Shown: positions 30,601 to 37,474, numbered from the stretch's first letter. The stretch: 64,000 nt of DNA from an uncultured Polaribacter sp. (GCF_947497125.1 NZ_CANMFI010000006.1:1-64000), one strand, 5' to 3'. Notes: generated by a model from the letters alone, not told the origin. Made by a program: numbers and translations.

Positions 30601-32821
30601 ATGTGTAGAAAATCAAATAGAAAATATACGTTATCAAATTTCAGAGAACAATACCAATATTTCATTTACACCAAGTTTACCAGCAGGTATTTCTTATTCA
30701 GAAAATAATGGTCAGTTAGTAATTTCTGGTGCAGCAACATCAACCTCAATCAGTACAATTTATACTATTGGTATTAGTAATAATTGTGGTGTTACTGTTA
30801 CATCAGAATTTAAACTAGAAATTTTAGAAAAACCAACGATTGTTTTAGATACCAATTTTGGAGCAGCAACACAATCTGTTTGTCAGAATTCGGCAATAAA
30901 CCCAATTCAGTTTAGTGTTAGCCCTATTGGCACTAAAATAGATGAAACAAAACTTCCTGGGTTTATTACTGCAACAGAAATTGATGCTAGTATTGGTTTA
31001 TGGGAATTAACAGGAGCACCTGGTAATACCGGTATTTTTAATTTTAATATAGAAACTATTAATAGTTCTGATTGTAGTGCTGTTTTACCGATTGAAATAG
31101 AAAACTTGTATTCTGCTGTTGATGTTACTCTAGAGAGTGGCTCAGATAGTCAATTAGTGTGTAACTTTAACTCGCCGATAGAAGATATTGTTTATAAAAT
31201 TTCTGGTACTATTACCAATATAAACAGTATAAATGTTGTTGGTTTGCCAACTGGTATTTCATATTCGAAAACAAACACGCCATCGGGTATTTTATTAACC
31301 ATGAGCGGTACTGCTTCTGAAATAGGTATTTTTAATTATGATATTACATATGATACTTGTGGGGCGATAGAGAGCGGAATGATTAGAATATCATCTCAAA
31401 TTGCACTTAATAGTACTGTTACTCAAATTTCTTGTACCGATGAATTGGGTAGTATAGAAATAGACATTTATGGCGGACTACCATTTATAGACGAAAATGG
31501 CAACGTGTTTTATAACATATCATGGACAGGTCCTAATGGTTTCAGACAAAATCAAACAGAAATTAATGGGTTAGTTCCTGGAGATTACACCGTAAATATT
31601 ACCGATGCATTAGGGTGTGTTTTATCGGCGCCAGAAACGTTTACCATCAACCCAGTAACACCTATAAATGTAAATTTATTAAACACCACTTTAGCAAACG
31701 GTTGTAATGGCGAGTTAGGTTGTGCTAATTTAGATTATACAGGTGGCTCTGGTATTTATACAAATTTCTTGTTAGAGGTATCTAACCCTCAAACACAATT
31801 ATGGGAAGAAAAAATACCGAATAATAACAACTACTTTAATATTTGTGGTTTAGATGCAGGTATTTATAGAATTTCTGTAACAGATAGTAAATCTTGTACA
31901 ACCGAGCCAGTACTATTTACAATAGAAAACGATAATCAATTTACCATAGAAGATGTTGTTGTAGAGCAAAGTTTATGTGAGGGTAATACGGGTTTAATTT
32001 TAGTTGATGTAAACTCGGCTGATACAAACTTAACTTTTGCTTTAAACGGAACTACATTAGCAGCAACGCCACTTGGTAACAATTTGTATGAGTTAGAAAT
32101 TAGCACTATTGCAGATGCCAATGCTACGTTAGAAATTTCTAATAGTAGTGGATGTACAATTTCTGAAGAGGTTATTTTTACAACATTAGAACCAGATTTT
32201 GAGTATACTTCTTTTGAATTCGAGAATTTTGGATTTTTTGAAGTAAATACCAGTATAGAGTTTACCAATCTTAGTTTTGTAGATACTAGTATTTATGACC
32301 CTAACGTGTATACTTATATCAAATGGGATTTTGATGATAATAGCCCTTTTAAAACCTTTTATTATCCAGATAATATAGCATTAAATGCTGATGGTGAAAA
32401 CCTAGCAACTGTTTTTCATGCTTATAAAAATGACGGTATTTATAACGTTAAATTGACTTTGTATAATGCCTCTGGATGTGAAACAACAATTACCAAAACG
32501 ATTTTTATAGGAAAAGGATCTTCGGTTTTATTTCCGACAGCTTTTTCTCCTAATAACGATAATATAAATGATCTTTTTAGACCAAAATATCTTGGGTTTT
32601 CAGAAATAACACTATATATCTATGACAGTTCGGGCAATATGGTTTATGAGTTTACATCGACAGATGCGCTAAGTTTAGAGAATGATGACACTTGGGGATG
32701 GGATGGAATAGAACCCCTTAGTGATGCCCCTAAAAGTGGTAATTATCGATGTTATTTTATTGGTAAAACAATTGATAATAAAGTAGTAGAAAAGAACATT
32801 AGATTTTTAATTGTCAAGTAA
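15698..32821 (+). CDS. Giant modular T9SS type B surface protein/adhesin, 5707 aa
   Basis: A single uninterrupted 17.1-kb frame. Residues 1-27 form a signal peptide; about 45-115 an IPT/TIG-like domain (SPTTGTSGTIVTL). Then come roughly 59 consecutive Ig/PKD-like modules of about 80-100 residues, each opening with a Cys motif such as ICEG, ICED or VCSG; many include SGxGTF, TYTPSAxDIANGSVTLTL and a second Cys (xPC), suggesting one disulfide per module. Near the end is a PKD domain (WDFDDN ... YKNDGIYNVKLTLYNASGC). The last ~95 residues are a type B T9SS sorting domain (LFPTAFSPNNDNINDLF ... NGDDTWGWDG-like). It should be exported and held at the surface as an SprB-like adhesin. The SprF-type partner follows. 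Confidence 0.93.
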   Translation: MLKNPPILTKRLAFLLYLLFTVNTISANFTVNPHKTYTTFFNSISPTTGTSGTIVTLVSSSGSFLSSDIDKVTLAGVAIPSALVRFIDPDNIEVEVPCNATSGFFSVNGVQIGTQFTYVKPDITTTLKNIEVCVGVSFTEIPLFGQLSSASPSLGDLTFNYTNSNTAINLQASGSGVNEIPTFTAENNALEPITSTVTVTPVVNGCEGTPVSFTITVNPKPVLNPIANIEVCNNTNISDIVLTASSPTSGTGVSYTWSRTNEVIGSLAFSGSGSPIPAFTAKNNTSNDIITTITVVPTYKGCQGEPFDFTITVNPASNPGAINASVSTICEGDNTTISLSNPIGNVLRWESSTDNFLTKNTLTNSTESLTVSPVNTTKYRAIVQSGTCTEAISNAIEIVVNEAVVPGTAIGGKTICKNATADLELTGSNGTVSYWQYSIDNGVNWTGISGSAGNKYSNFFLDRNTSFRAMVKNGTCTEVASAATLVTIASPIDTGNLIVTSPSSTVCEDTSVNLKLANFSGTIVEWQSKKLSSSVWTSISNTTDTYTSGLLTESTDFRVVLENGTCETTTTSIVNVIVEKEPVFSKPVIASGFSSPVCQGSTIDIDFSITEGTLIRWESRANSGDTWATYNDMVVSGANTYTTAAINNTVEFRAILSSTATGVCGEFPSDEIAVTTNAPGASGTLTATDSEICANTATVITLTGQAGVVIGWESSTTGNPGSWVLDTTNTSTTYNTGVLNQNTFYRAVSSNGVCSQIRSSEIEIKVNPVPNVPVIVDQEVCFGDTVTFGEVTPTPGYSYEWSSLSSGVFTEITSSITRTITASEEYTLKVSSAAGCISTQSFKVTMLPLPTATVATAVSICEGQEVSIGAASKVGSTYSWVASPAYVWNPPTVSSTSANPKVSPLETTTFTLTETITATGCTNTNSVTITVDKNPIVSLNRGTTITMCDADASTNLEATITGSYNSIRWEEIPNSSGTINPSSIDTEISFTPSPSAIANGSALVRLFVTNTCGEELPALETTINIARKSTADAGTDIAGCGTNPITLDGSNSTFATGYSWSKPSDITGTLTFANTANPVFTPSTSDALNANTLYSGGIPFTLTTSSASCVSSTSTVLVTIVPSPIVSAGPSAFTICEDGTYKPTGTSEDNTVSLKWTTSGDGTFIDATDEKPTYTPGVNDKAAGSVKLTLTGTGNIPCATTTSETILTIVKNPTIDEIADATVCAGLTTPLNLTANIQNPGTILWTTSNGGGSFNGTQNSATPIYTPVVTDFNTGITFTVTVDPISPCGTTVSETFINTINAAPIVDAGGNETVCESLPTVSLNGTATNVTSVVWSTTGAGSFNNVNDEDPIYTFAPSDIANGSVTFTITGSQTSCDPQTDVVTINIQKKPIVTAGLAQTICQGESVTLNGTSVDESGVSWVRTGGSGTFTNTNTLNPTYTSSASETGTITFTIVGQPEDPCTGNSTAVSTTVTIIPNPTADAGVDATICEGEDFEVTTASATNISGNVIWSAGLGGGTFTGGNTLRPTYTPSATDISKGYAKLTITALKDSPCTVDAVSEMRLDINKIPSITVINPSVDVCSETAPFEIPDVSAVDYDSLEWTTSGSGTFTDNNPANTITANFYTPSAADVASGSVVLTLKAARIPSNCNSSTTNSITLNFVKKPIVSAGIDENICGDTTYTTTSATAANFSQATWLTTGTGTFINQNDVSNATYTPSATDIANGSVTLTLALTGLAPCLDVISDTMELSFEAIPVITTVGTDAICNTSTNYSVSGTSISNDYMPVSLANWTTSGTGTFTATTDPLNPNYTPSAADLTQPNITLTLTIDPVSPCIAKQTETIVLDVIPAPIANAGVNLSECDVPFIITTATATPNTYSSLQWVSSSGGTFVGGINNTINPTYIPSATDISAGTVDLTLTAFPINPCSVASVSTITVSIQASPEITVTNQAPICEDAENVTVTGTAIINAANFIYTSTTGTIINNETTLTPTVTPSATDIANGEITLTVTATPIGNCTSVSETITIPVVKNPIVNAGVSKTFCEGESITTSDATASNVAAGNLQWDNNGGDGVFSTSANGLITTYIPGSTEIANGAVQLTLTGTATSPCATNATDTVVYTLLKKPVLMVSPTIVSICEDENYQVPINQVNITNFDNVASVVWSASSPGTIATGGTLDLTPTFTPSAADIANGFSELTITVTPIGACATAVVSEKIRVNIGKNPTIDVSQNTPVFCEGENKQLQAIFANEDASTYNWEIISGTGSISSATINTPIYTPAPDSDIVVIRVSVAGNSPCANTVSEEFTLNKIGIPQVTLPENATTVCSTENTIDLTATVTNTSVNTTYQWVSSSATAAFSNPTAINTSYTFSASDKANGSVTLSLKAQSDADCMLNTTDAIVVTIKQAPVVNITNLATEICEDAIYNATATAPNATTYLWETVGVSDGTFISGENTTDAKYIPSTNDILNKTFTLKFTATGDATCAPVSEEVTVAIVPKPIVTFDVDNGTNCATEPFVISGVNASNYSTLSWSSLSTAKGTFSNDGIENPTYTPSATEIAGNSPITLRLTLQPKIACNGVVPVFKDFTLNLLPAQTANAGLDAAICEGGVVNLNGATTNNASQYWTSSSSGVTFATTNNATYTPTALDISTGNVTLTLHSVSNTNCAEVTDSMVVQIVKQPEADAGATVTICEDESYTLLAGEATANNAASVLWTLSGAGQITSGTETTLTPEFTPEPGQTGNVTLTLTANAAPACASLSDVIATKTIRIIPKPKVTIPSSRSICEGDNLLLLDADINASDFTALNWVSSNGLGSFVTQANGNTTYIPANNQTGVVTLSLVATPLNTACSSVQKDLVLTIDPNVQVSAGTDVSICEDETVVIQDADINYGNGVFNWSIVGPASITPGTENTLTPEIVPNVGASGLVTLTLEAAGSSECATSKSDSVTIAINALPIVSAGAPQEICEGETEVQLNGTVSNAASFTWSHSGDGTIVTTTNPLKPKYVPAAADFINPSGINTVNIFLEAVGNNTCGNTTATTTITLQAKPKAYAGVDMVACVGDVISLNAATASNFNTLSWETSGNGTFDYTTAGGQIKPTYTLGTNDTTEVTLTMIATPNGVCTTNTTDEVVVSINQLPTITVTTEELTFCGSTFTLPSIVSVANSTSFTWINTTAVANKSIVVNPNSLTPTISPTAEEIANGFISLTVTAQPKTACVGVATKAIKVNLTPVFTVDAGNTKTVCATNNPIVLNFGATTSSTTGEYYWTSNGAGTILSSSLNTLQPQYQPGPNETGTIEFTLHATNAAPCSGEVTDTVNLVIDPLTTVDAGLDIAVCEGSSVNITNAKATNYTSLQWIASSDILGNTISDGSFSPASAAVLNATYSPSAADIARGFVYLTLQSTNSCGTVSDYLRVNISEGAGVFAGNNATVCVGDSYEITDASATNTSSVVWASAQNANGTSLASYVAGSFSNINAEKPVYTPSASDLNQGYVYLILTGNGESSCSVDNSSMRLDFVKTPSLVAQDVAICVDTPSVTLTTTALDYDTITWSVFSGSGTISAGANSETPVFTSNISTTITTPQTTILKAVLTPKNGCDTAETVVEEVVITTQPLPTVNAGDDGFVCYTPGQPIGLFTINNTTFENASSVEWSTSGNGVFSSGFPTTYQSLTNTCSETVQLTLTAKGMGACGTKTVSDVVNLTINCAAPSLGVITSSTTQNVCQGTTATYQVAANSLVTDYQWSVPSGATIQLQSANTITVAYSENAVSGIVSVAAKNSCGVGELSTLAITISPMPKVTTISGPSVICEGLQDYVFTAGVIADATSYIWTLTDGSTITTLDNTLTIAGNTSLPGGNLTVKGVNSCGAGINSLAFPVEVVSKPTLTSAVTNSAICSGDTFDYQPTSVSGTSFSWTRSQQSGIEGTASGNGPVQDVLINTTNSVKTVTYQIEITTATGCSATEQITVPVNPVAQLTNAPADSEICSGSVFGFNPTSDISGTISWVRPSVTGIQQASTSGSGNISETLTNTTNAVLTVNYELTLPTTTAGCATTVIVSVEVLPTPAAATAISGALNVCLPSTNNAYTVAAIPNATSYDWRLSDGTIRNTNSNSISLDFTTLTTSETLEVRGVNCGNGAFSAPFTITGINLPTITNTPSATSICSNELFSFTPTSATATSFTWERQFVNGIATPVSSGSGSINEILVNETNIPITVTYLYTITSPESCTNTATINIIVKPLPKITNTPVASICSGGTFNFVPEISTSATQSTDISWSRVASFGIIGSNDTGTGSISETLENTTNTVIPVTYNLTLTNATSGCETTDSIIVDVYPLATAIIESSDNTCVNSADSFINFKASNGIAPYTFTYTVNGGSEKTITTNAISSSVQLSLFANTIGAYTYRLLGVKDSGPNTCTNTFATPKEITVIISANPVLNITNPATICATETVDLTDLAYTVGSDTGLTYTYWEDVNATVPYLLATTATEGTYYIKAENATGCTTIKAIVVNENPLPLVQIENNESEIFVCEGSEVALNASGAQVYQWYSIDSTGGSSILNTTDVYTYTPTVNQTIYLRGTDANGCERTTQVAIILKPAIKASIEGVNNYQVCKDADDVTITFKAANGIAPYTFTYLVNNNVKQVTTIAASNNVAVTLPTDIAGVFDIELIDVKDSSLANCNNPILQEPKTASVTVFDSEILPVANTEVFQTVCVNEPVDALYFTTTSPILSAYVEGLPSGVTSSFAGSTITISGTPTVAGIFNYTVHSSVLNASCASTYSGTITVNSGGTITPLIDTEINQDICSCATITPIVFELSAGTFGANVTGLPSGLTWEIEDNIVLISGSSCATAGDYTYTVTAQGNCSSSTTSGLISITDPNSIFLINGSQTTEVCNNSVLTPVEYQANAGQTLQLIGVLPQGVTFIADTATGTAIISGTPERAGTYNYTITSDSECSDFLEGSIEVSADPFISLMSGSINQESCVENQIENIRYQISENNTNISFTPSLPAGISYSENNGQLVISGAATSTSISTIYTIGISNNCGVTVTSEFKLEILEKPTIVLDTNFGAATQSVCQNSAINPIQFSVSPIGTKIDETKLPGFITATEIDASIGLWELTGAPGNTGIFNFNIETINSSDCSAVLPIEIENLYSAVDVTLESGSDSQLVCNFNSPIEDIVYKISGTITNINSINVVGLPTGISYSKTNTPSGILLTMSGTASEIGIFNYDITYDTCGAIESGMIRISSQIALNSTVTQISCTDELGSIEIDIYGGLPFIDENGNVFYNISWTGPNGFRQNQTEINGLVPGDYTVNITDALGCVLSAPETFTINPVTPINVNLLNTTLANGCNGELGCANLDYTGGSGIYTNFLLEVSNPQTQLWEEKIPNNNNYFNICGLDAGIYRISVTDSKSCTTEPVLFTIENDNQFTIEDVVVEQSLCEGNTGLILVDVNSADTNLTFALNGTTLAATPLGNNLYELEISTIADANATLEISNSSGCTISEEVIFTTLEPDFEYTSFEFENFGFFEVNTSIEFTNLSFVDTSIYDPNVYTYIKWDFDDNSPFKTFYYPDNIALNADGENLATVFHAYKNDGIYNVKLTLYNASGCETTITKTIFIGKGSSVLFPTAFSPNNDNINDLFRPKYLGFSEITLYIYDSSGNMVYEFTSTDALSLENDDTWGWDGIEPLSDAPKSGNYRCYFIGKTIDNKVVEKNIRFLIVK
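15720..15745 (+). repeat. Perfect hairpin inside the signal-peptide codons of the giant gene
   Basis: TAACAAAAAGGC, two bases, then GCCTTTTTGTTA: a perfect 12-bp inverted repeat starting 22 bases after the start codon and followed by T-rich DNA. The RNA would fold into a terminator-like stem covering codons 8-16. Confidence 0.6.
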
Positions 32822-32855
32822 TTATCAATCCCAAAAAACAAACAGTCCCCCGATT

Positions 32856-33869
32856 ATGAAAAAGAAATATATATACACTACTATCGTTGCTTTATTGCTA
32901 AGTATAACAATAAGTGCACAAGAGTATTTGTACTCAAATCAAAATAAATTATTAGGTACAATAAACCCCAGTTTTTACGGGTTTAAAGAGTCCGCAAGTA
33001 TAGGTGTTTCTTATGCAACGCAAAAAATGTTAAACGAAAATAACTTTATACAAAATACGTTTGCATTTAGCTCTTTTTACTTTGAAGATTATAATTTTTC
33101 TATTGCTTTAGATGTCAATCAATTTCAAATATCTGACTTGGGTTTTAACGCTACACAGGCAAATTTGCATTATATTTATAAAACACAATTGTCTAATTTT
33201 TGGACCTTAAACGCGTCTCTTTCTTTAGGGTATGGTAACAACAGATTAGATTTTTCTTCTCTAGTATTTAGTGATCAAATAGATGTTTTTTCTGGTAATA
33301 TATCTGGTTTTTCTATAGATCCTGTAAATGCCAATAATGGTGTTAGCTATTTCGATTCTGGAGTTTCGGCACATTTGCACAACAATCAAAACATGTTTTT
33401 TGGTCTTAGTTTTAGGCATTTAAACAAACCAAATATTTCTTTAAATGAAGGCGATAAAGAATTAAAAGACCTTTTTATGTCTGTACAAGCAGGGTATGAG
33501 TTAGATTTAAACCCAATAAACAGAAGCTTTTTACCAGAAAACTCTTATTTATTTCTTTATGGTTCTTTTTCTAAACAAAGTACCAAATCTAGAATTAGTT
33601 TATACCAAGAAATTGTGCTAAATAATTTTTCTTTCGGAATCAATCAGCATTTAAATAACTTTAAAACTGTAAATTTAACAACACTGGGTACAACGGCTTC
33701 TATTTACTATAATCAGTTAGAATTAGGGTTTAATTATTCTTTTGAAATGGATAGTAAAAAGCTAACAGGCATTCCTTATAATTATTTCGAACTTTTTGTG
33801 GTATTCGATTTCTCTAAAATTGTAAGACGTTTTGATAGTGGTAATAATAGTCGGTTTTATACTTACTAG
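32856..33869 (+). CDS. PorP/SprF-family type IX secretion partner protein
   Basis: 337 residues from the ATG at 32856; an in-frame ATG 45 bases upstream would place a hydrophilic stretch before the signal peptide (KKKYIYTTIVALLLSITISAQE) and overlap the giant gene. The mature part is the family's outer-membrane beta-barrel pattern, beginning QEYLYSNQNKLLGTINPSFYGF and rich in alternating aromatic strands. Flavobacterial SprF proteins are needed for surface delivery of type B cargo such as SprB and are encoded directly downstream of it. The same arrangement here (34-base gap) marks the giant protein as its likely cargo. Confidence 0.88.
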   Translation: MKKKYIYTTIVALLLSITISAQEYLYSNQNKLLGTINPSFYGFKESASIGVSYATQKMLNENNFIQNTFAFSSFYFEDYNFSIALDVNQFQISDLGFNATQANLHYIYKTQLSNFWTLNASLSLGYGNNRLDFSSLVFSDQIDVFSGNISGFSIDPVNANNGVSYFDSGVSAHLHNNQNMFFGLSFRHLNKPNISLNEGDKELKDLFMSVQAGYELDLNPINRSFLPENSYLFLYGSFSKQSTKSRISLYQEIVLNNFSFGINQHLNNFKTVNLTTLGTTASIYYNQLELGFNYSFEMDSKKLTGIPYNYFELFVVFDFSKIVRRFDSGNNSRFYTY

Positions 33870-34009
33870 TAGTTAAAAATATATAATTTATGCGCCTTTA
33901 TTTTTTAAATATACAAAAAATAATAAGTTTTTAGATTTGATAAATAAGCAGTAAACTATGAAATATAAAATTATATTGTATGAATTTAGCTCTCTTTATA
34001 TTTTTACTG

Positions 34010-35059
34010 TTATTGCGTATTTGTATTACCGTAATATTTCTTTTTTAACCAAAATGAAACTCTAACTAATAAAATCAATGCTGGTACTTCAACCAATGGA
34101 CCAATTACACCTGCAAAAGCTTGCCCAGAATTTAAGCCAAAAACTGCAATTGCAACAGCAATAGCCAATTCAAAATTATTACCTGCGGCTGTAAATGCTA
34201 CCGAAGCTGTTTTGTCATATTCGGCTCCTGTAGCTTTGGTAAAGAAAAAACCGATAATAAACATTAACGTAAAATAGACAAGTAAAGGAACGGCAATGAT
34301 TAAAACATCCATCGGAATTTCTACAATTAATTCTCCTTTTAGAGAAAACATCACTACAATGGTAAATAATAGCGCTATTAAAGTTATTGGTGAAATTGTA
34401 GGAATAAATTTACCAATATACCAATCTTCTCCTTTTAACTTTACTAAAATTAATCTGCTTAAAATACCCATTATAAAAGGAATTCCTAAATAAATAGCCA
34501 CACTTTCTGCAATGGTTGCTATCGAAATATCTACAATAGCTCCTTCAAACCCAAAATAGGGTGGTAGTACTGTAATAAAAATCCAAGCATAAAAACTATA
34601 AGCAAATACTTGAAAAATACTGTTTAATGCTACTAAACCAGCACCGTATTCAGTACTTCCTTCTGCAAGGTCGTTCCAAACCAACACCATTGCAATGCAA
34701 CGCGCCAAACCAATTAAAATTAGACCTACCATATATTCAGGATAGTCACGTAAAAATATAATTGCTAAAACAAACATTAAAACTGGGCCAATTATCCAAT
34801 TAAGAATTAGTGAAATAGATAGAATTTTGGTGTTTCTAAAAACCTTTGGTAATAATGAGTATTTAACCTTTGCCAAAGGTGGATACATCATTAAAATTAA
34901 ACCAATTGCAATCGGAATATTTGTAGTTCCGCTGTTAAATGAATTTATGATATTAGGAAATGTTGGGATAAAATATCCAAGAGCAATACCAAAAGCCATT
35001 GTAATAAATATCCAAAGAGTTAGATTTCTGTCAAGAAAACTTAATTTTTTTGAAGCCAT
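34010..35059 (-). CDS. acr3: Arsenite efflux transporter Acr3
   Basis: 349 residues with about ten membrane helices, typical for Acr3. The functionally essential Cys is present as Cys121 in [18 protein letters not shown], the family's signature; a second block [19 protein letters not shown] is also diagnostic. It is an inner-membrane As(III) antiporter of the BART superfamily. It is the third gene of a compact arsR-arsC-acr3 operon, two bases after arsC. No frameshift or loss is visible. Confidence 0.94.
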   Translation of the reverse strand: MASKKLSFLDRNLTLWIFITMAFGIALGYFIPTFPNIINSFNSGTTNIPIAIGLILMMYPPLAKVKYSLLPKVFRNTKILSISLILNWIIGPVLMFVLAIIFLRDYPEYMVGLILIGLARCIAMVLVWNDLAEGSTEYGAGLVALNSIFQVFAYSFYAWIFITVLPPYFGFEGAIVDISIATIAESVAIYLGIPFIMGILSRLILVKLKGEDWYIGKFIPTISPITLIALLFTIVVMFSLKGELIVEIPMDVLIIAVPLLVYFTLMFIIGFFFTKATGAEYDKTASVAFTAAGNNFELAIAVAIAVFGLNSGQAFAGVIGPLVEVPALILLVRVSFWLKKKYYGNTNTQ

Positions 35060-35061
35060 TT

Positions 35062-35694
35062 TTAAGAATTTATTTGAGAAAAAACGTACAACATTTCAGT
35101 TGCTATTTGTACACTTCTTTCGTTGTACTTTTCTGCTTGTTGTGGTGTATTGTCAAATGCTTTTGGATCATCAAAAGTTATAGGAATACGTTTTTCTGCA
35201 CCAGTAATAAATGGACAACCACCATCAGCTTCAGAGCAAGTCATAACAGCCACAAATTCAGATTTTGGGTTAAAATTGTCATTTAATTTTTTTGAAAATC
35301 CTATTATTGGGTGCTCGTTGTTTGCATATTTAATGCTGTAAATTGGATTTTTTTCTTCTGAAATTTTTTTTATCTGAAACCCAGAATTTTGAAGAGTTTT
35401 AGCAACCATCGGAAAAAGAGCTGTACTTTCTGTTCCGCCAGAATAACAAGATACGTTTTTAATATTGAAGTAATTTGCCATTGTTTGTGCCCAAACCTGT
35501 GATAAATGACTTCTTCTAGAATTATGAGTACATATAAAGTTGATACGTATTTCTAGATTTTCACGAACTTTTTTTTGGATAAAATCAATTAGTGGTTGTA
35601 AAACTGTTTTACGCTCACTTGAGATGGTTTCTGTATTAAGGCCTTTAATTAATTCTTCTATTTCTGAAAATAGGATTGTTTTTCTTGATGTCAT
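35062..35694 (-). CDS. arsC: Arsenate reductase, low-molecular-weight phosphatase type
   Basis: 210 residues. The LMW-phosphatase P-loop CX5R is present as Cys55-THNSR-Arg61 in [14 protein letters not shown]. Further Cys residues occur at [12 protein letters not shown], which could serve as relay cysteines as in thioredoxin-linked ArsC. The protein is longer than Bacillus ArsC (about 139 aa), with about 45 extra N-terminal residues, as in other Bacteroidota members. It reduces arsenate to arsenite for export by Acr3. It lies between arsR and acr3. Confidence 0.87.
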   Translation of the reverse strand: MTSRKTILFSEIEELIKGLNTETISSERKTVLQPLIDFIQKKVRENLEIRINFICTHNSRRSHLSQVWAQTMANYFNIKNVSCYSGGTESTALFPMVAKTLQNSGFQIKKISEEKNPIYSIKYANNEHPIIGFSKKLNDNFNPKSEFVAVMTCSEADGGCPFITGAEKRIPITFDDPKAFDNTPQQAEKYNERSVQIATEMLYVFSQINS

Positions 35695-35718
35695 TTTTGT
35701 AAAAAGATTAGAATTATT

Positions 35719-36051
35719 TTAACAACAATTTTGCTTTTCTATTAAGTCTTGATTAAGAAAATCAGACATTATGTTTTTCATTGTGGTCCAGTTTTCTTTA
35801 TGAATACAATAGCAAACACTTGTGCCTTCTACATTGCCTTTTATCAAGCCTAAATGCTTTAATTCTTTTAAATGTTGAGAGATTGTTGGTTGGGCTAAAC
35901 CGATTTCATTTACTAAATCGCCACAAACACAAGAGTTAATTTTAAATAAATGTTGTAAGATAGCTACTCTTGCAGGATGTCCAAAAACTTTTGCAAAAAG
36001 AGAAATTTCATTTTGTTGGTCGGTAAACATTTCGGTTTTAGCTAATCCCAT
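35719..36051 (-). CDS. arsR: ArsR-family arsenic-responsive repressor
   Basis: 110 residues with a winged-helix HTH (AQPTISQHLKELKHLGLIKG, about 55-75). A CVCGDL sequence at the start of the HTH region corresponds to the As(III)-binding ELCVCDL motif of E. coli ArsR. Additional cysteines (VCYC and the C-terminal NCC) could add a third ligand. The protein would repress its own operon until arsenite binds. It is first in the arsR-arsC-acr3 operon. Confidence 0.9.
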   Translation of the reverse strand: MGLAKTEMFTDQQNEISLFAKVFGHPARVAILQHLFKINSCVCGDLVNEIGLAQPTISQHLKELKHLGLIKGNVEGTSVCYCIHKENWTTMKNIMSDFLNQDLIEKQNCC

Positions 36052-36073
36052 TTTTTAAAATATTAATACATTG

Positions 36074-36125
36074 CAATATTACGATTAATATTTTAAATAT
36101 TTAATTTAATATTATCAAATGATAA
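36074..36125 (-). promoter_or_regulatory. Putative ars operon promoter/operator region
   Basis: On the minus strand TAATATTG (36074-36081) is one base from the TAnnTTTG consensus, 23 bases before the arsR ATG. Further upstream TTATCA-AA-TGATAA (36112-36125) is a small perfect palindrome that could bind ArsR. Local AT-richness makes chance palindromes common. Confidence 0.3.
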
Positions 36126-36247
36126 ATTTGTTGTTTTTAAGTTTGATTTTATCGTGTGTAAAGTGTTTGTTGTAAACAATATCTAAATACATCTCCTTTT
36201 CGAACTTATATAACCTTTATTTTCTTATGAGCTGCTAGCTACTGTCT

Positions 36248-37267
36248 TTATTTTTTTCCTAATTTAATAAAATATTTCTCAAAGTATTCGTAGGTAAAAT
36301 AACTTACAATTAGAGTTAATGAAATTGATAGGATTAGTAGAATTAATATAGGGAAGTCAAAAGTGTGATTTCTGACTCTTATAATAATAATATATACTAT
36401 TGGGTGAAGTAAGTAGATAGAATAACTCGCTTTACCCAATAGAGCTAGAGGTTTATGGATAAAATTAGGTAGTTTAAAAGTTAATTTATAAAAACCAAAA
36501 CAAATTAATAGACAACTAAAAGTAAAAAACAATCGATTTATTCCTGTTACTAGATTAATTACGTTCTTTTTCGCTGGTAAAAAAAATAAAAGATTAAGCC
36601 CAATAAAAAGTAAAAAAAATGCAATTAAGTTGTTTACTTTAGAATTTCGAAATAATAGTCCTATTAGAAAACCACTAAGAAAAAGAAAAACTTGATTTAG
36701 TGGATTTACATAATCTGTCCATTGTTCGGTTAATGTCAATTCTGGGTTGAGTTTGATAAATGCAAAATATAGATAAAATGAAAATAGAATAATATTTAGA
36801 ATAACAAAAATAGGTTTGTGTGCTTTGTGAAGAAGAATAAAAATCGGTAAGAAAACATAAAAGACTAGTTCGTTGCCAATAGACCAAACACCAGCTGAGA
36901 AATATGTTTCCCACTTGATAAAACCGAATAAACCTGATAGGTTAAGAAATAAATTCGATAAGTTGGGTATTTTTTTATTTAATATTATTGCTGTAATCGT
37001 TGTAAGCCAAAGTAATGGAAAAATTCTAAATACTCGCTTTTTGAAAAAGGTTGTGAGATCATTTTTTAATGGGGTCATTTTATCGTAATACACATAAAAT
37101 AAAGTTAATCCACTTAAAATATAAAATATAGAAACTCCATAGATACCGAAACGACCAAAAAAAGTGTCAGCTGTAAAACGCCCAAGTATCCATGACAAAT
37201 AATGGTATATCATGATTCCAAAAGCTGCTACTCCTCTAAGGTAGTCTAAGTTGTAAAGTCTTTTCAT
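36248..37267 (-). CDS. Acyltransferase family 3 membrane protein
   Basis: 339 residues with about ten membrane helices. The family start LDYLRGVAAFGIMIYHYLSW includes the catalytic His of the acyltransferase-3/OafA fold, followed by FFKKRVFRIFPLLWLTT, the conserved R-x-x-R-I-x-P segment. Such enzymes O-acetylate or O-acylate surface polysaccharides, peptidoglycan or lipids at the inner membrane. The substrate cannot be inferred. It stands alone between the ars operon and a decayed accessory stretch, so it may be a recent acquisition. Confidence 0.85.
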   Translation of the reverse strand: MKRLYNLDYLRGVAAFGIMIYHYLSWILGRFTADTFFGRFGIYGVSIFYILSGLTLFYVYYDKMTPLKNDLTTFFKKRVFRIFPLLWLTTITAIILNKKIPNLSNLFLNLSGLFGFIKWETYFSAGVWSIGNELVFYVFLPIFILLHKAHKPIFVILNIILFSFYLYFAFIKLNPELTLTEQWTDYVNPLNQVFLFLSGFLIGLLFRNSKVNNLIAFFLLFIGLNLLFFLPAKKNVINLVTGINRLFFTFSCLLICFGFYKLTFKLPNFIHKPLALLGKASYSIYLLHPIVYIIIIRVRNHTFDFPILILLILSISLTLIVSYFTYEYFEKYFIKLGKK

Positions 37268-37294
37268 TAATTACCTATCCAAACTTTCTAGTTC

Positions 37295-37474
37295 TTAAAC
37301 ATTGCTAAAAGTTAAAATTGAACTAGTTTGATTATTTATACTCAAATATGGTATTTTTAGTGTAAAGGTATATGTAATTTTTGTTTCGTTATATAAATTA
37401 ATTATATTTTTTGCAGCTTTATTTGTATGTATGAAGCTATCAAATGTTTTGCCTAGATAAAAATTTCTTTGTTT
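37295..37474 (-). other. Startless open frame downstream of the serine-hydrolase fragment
   Basis: A stop-free minus-strand frame of 59 codons, ending at a TAA, with protein-like composition (FYLGKTFDSFIHTNKAAKN at its start) but no usable start codon. It is offset from, and slightly overlaps, the end of the serine-hydrolase fragment. It may be residue of a lost gene; in DNA this AT-rich, chance is possible. Confidence 0.25.

Noticed and set aside
15698..32821. Many antisense and alternative-frame open frames of 60-240 codons across the giant gene
   Set aside because: They follow the repeat period of the sense gene, are rich in V/T/S/P from reversed Thr/Asn/Gly codons, and lack start context and domains.
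32811..32855. Upstream ATG for the SprF-type gene
   Set aside because: It overlaps the giant gene and places a hydrophilic stretch before the signal peptide.
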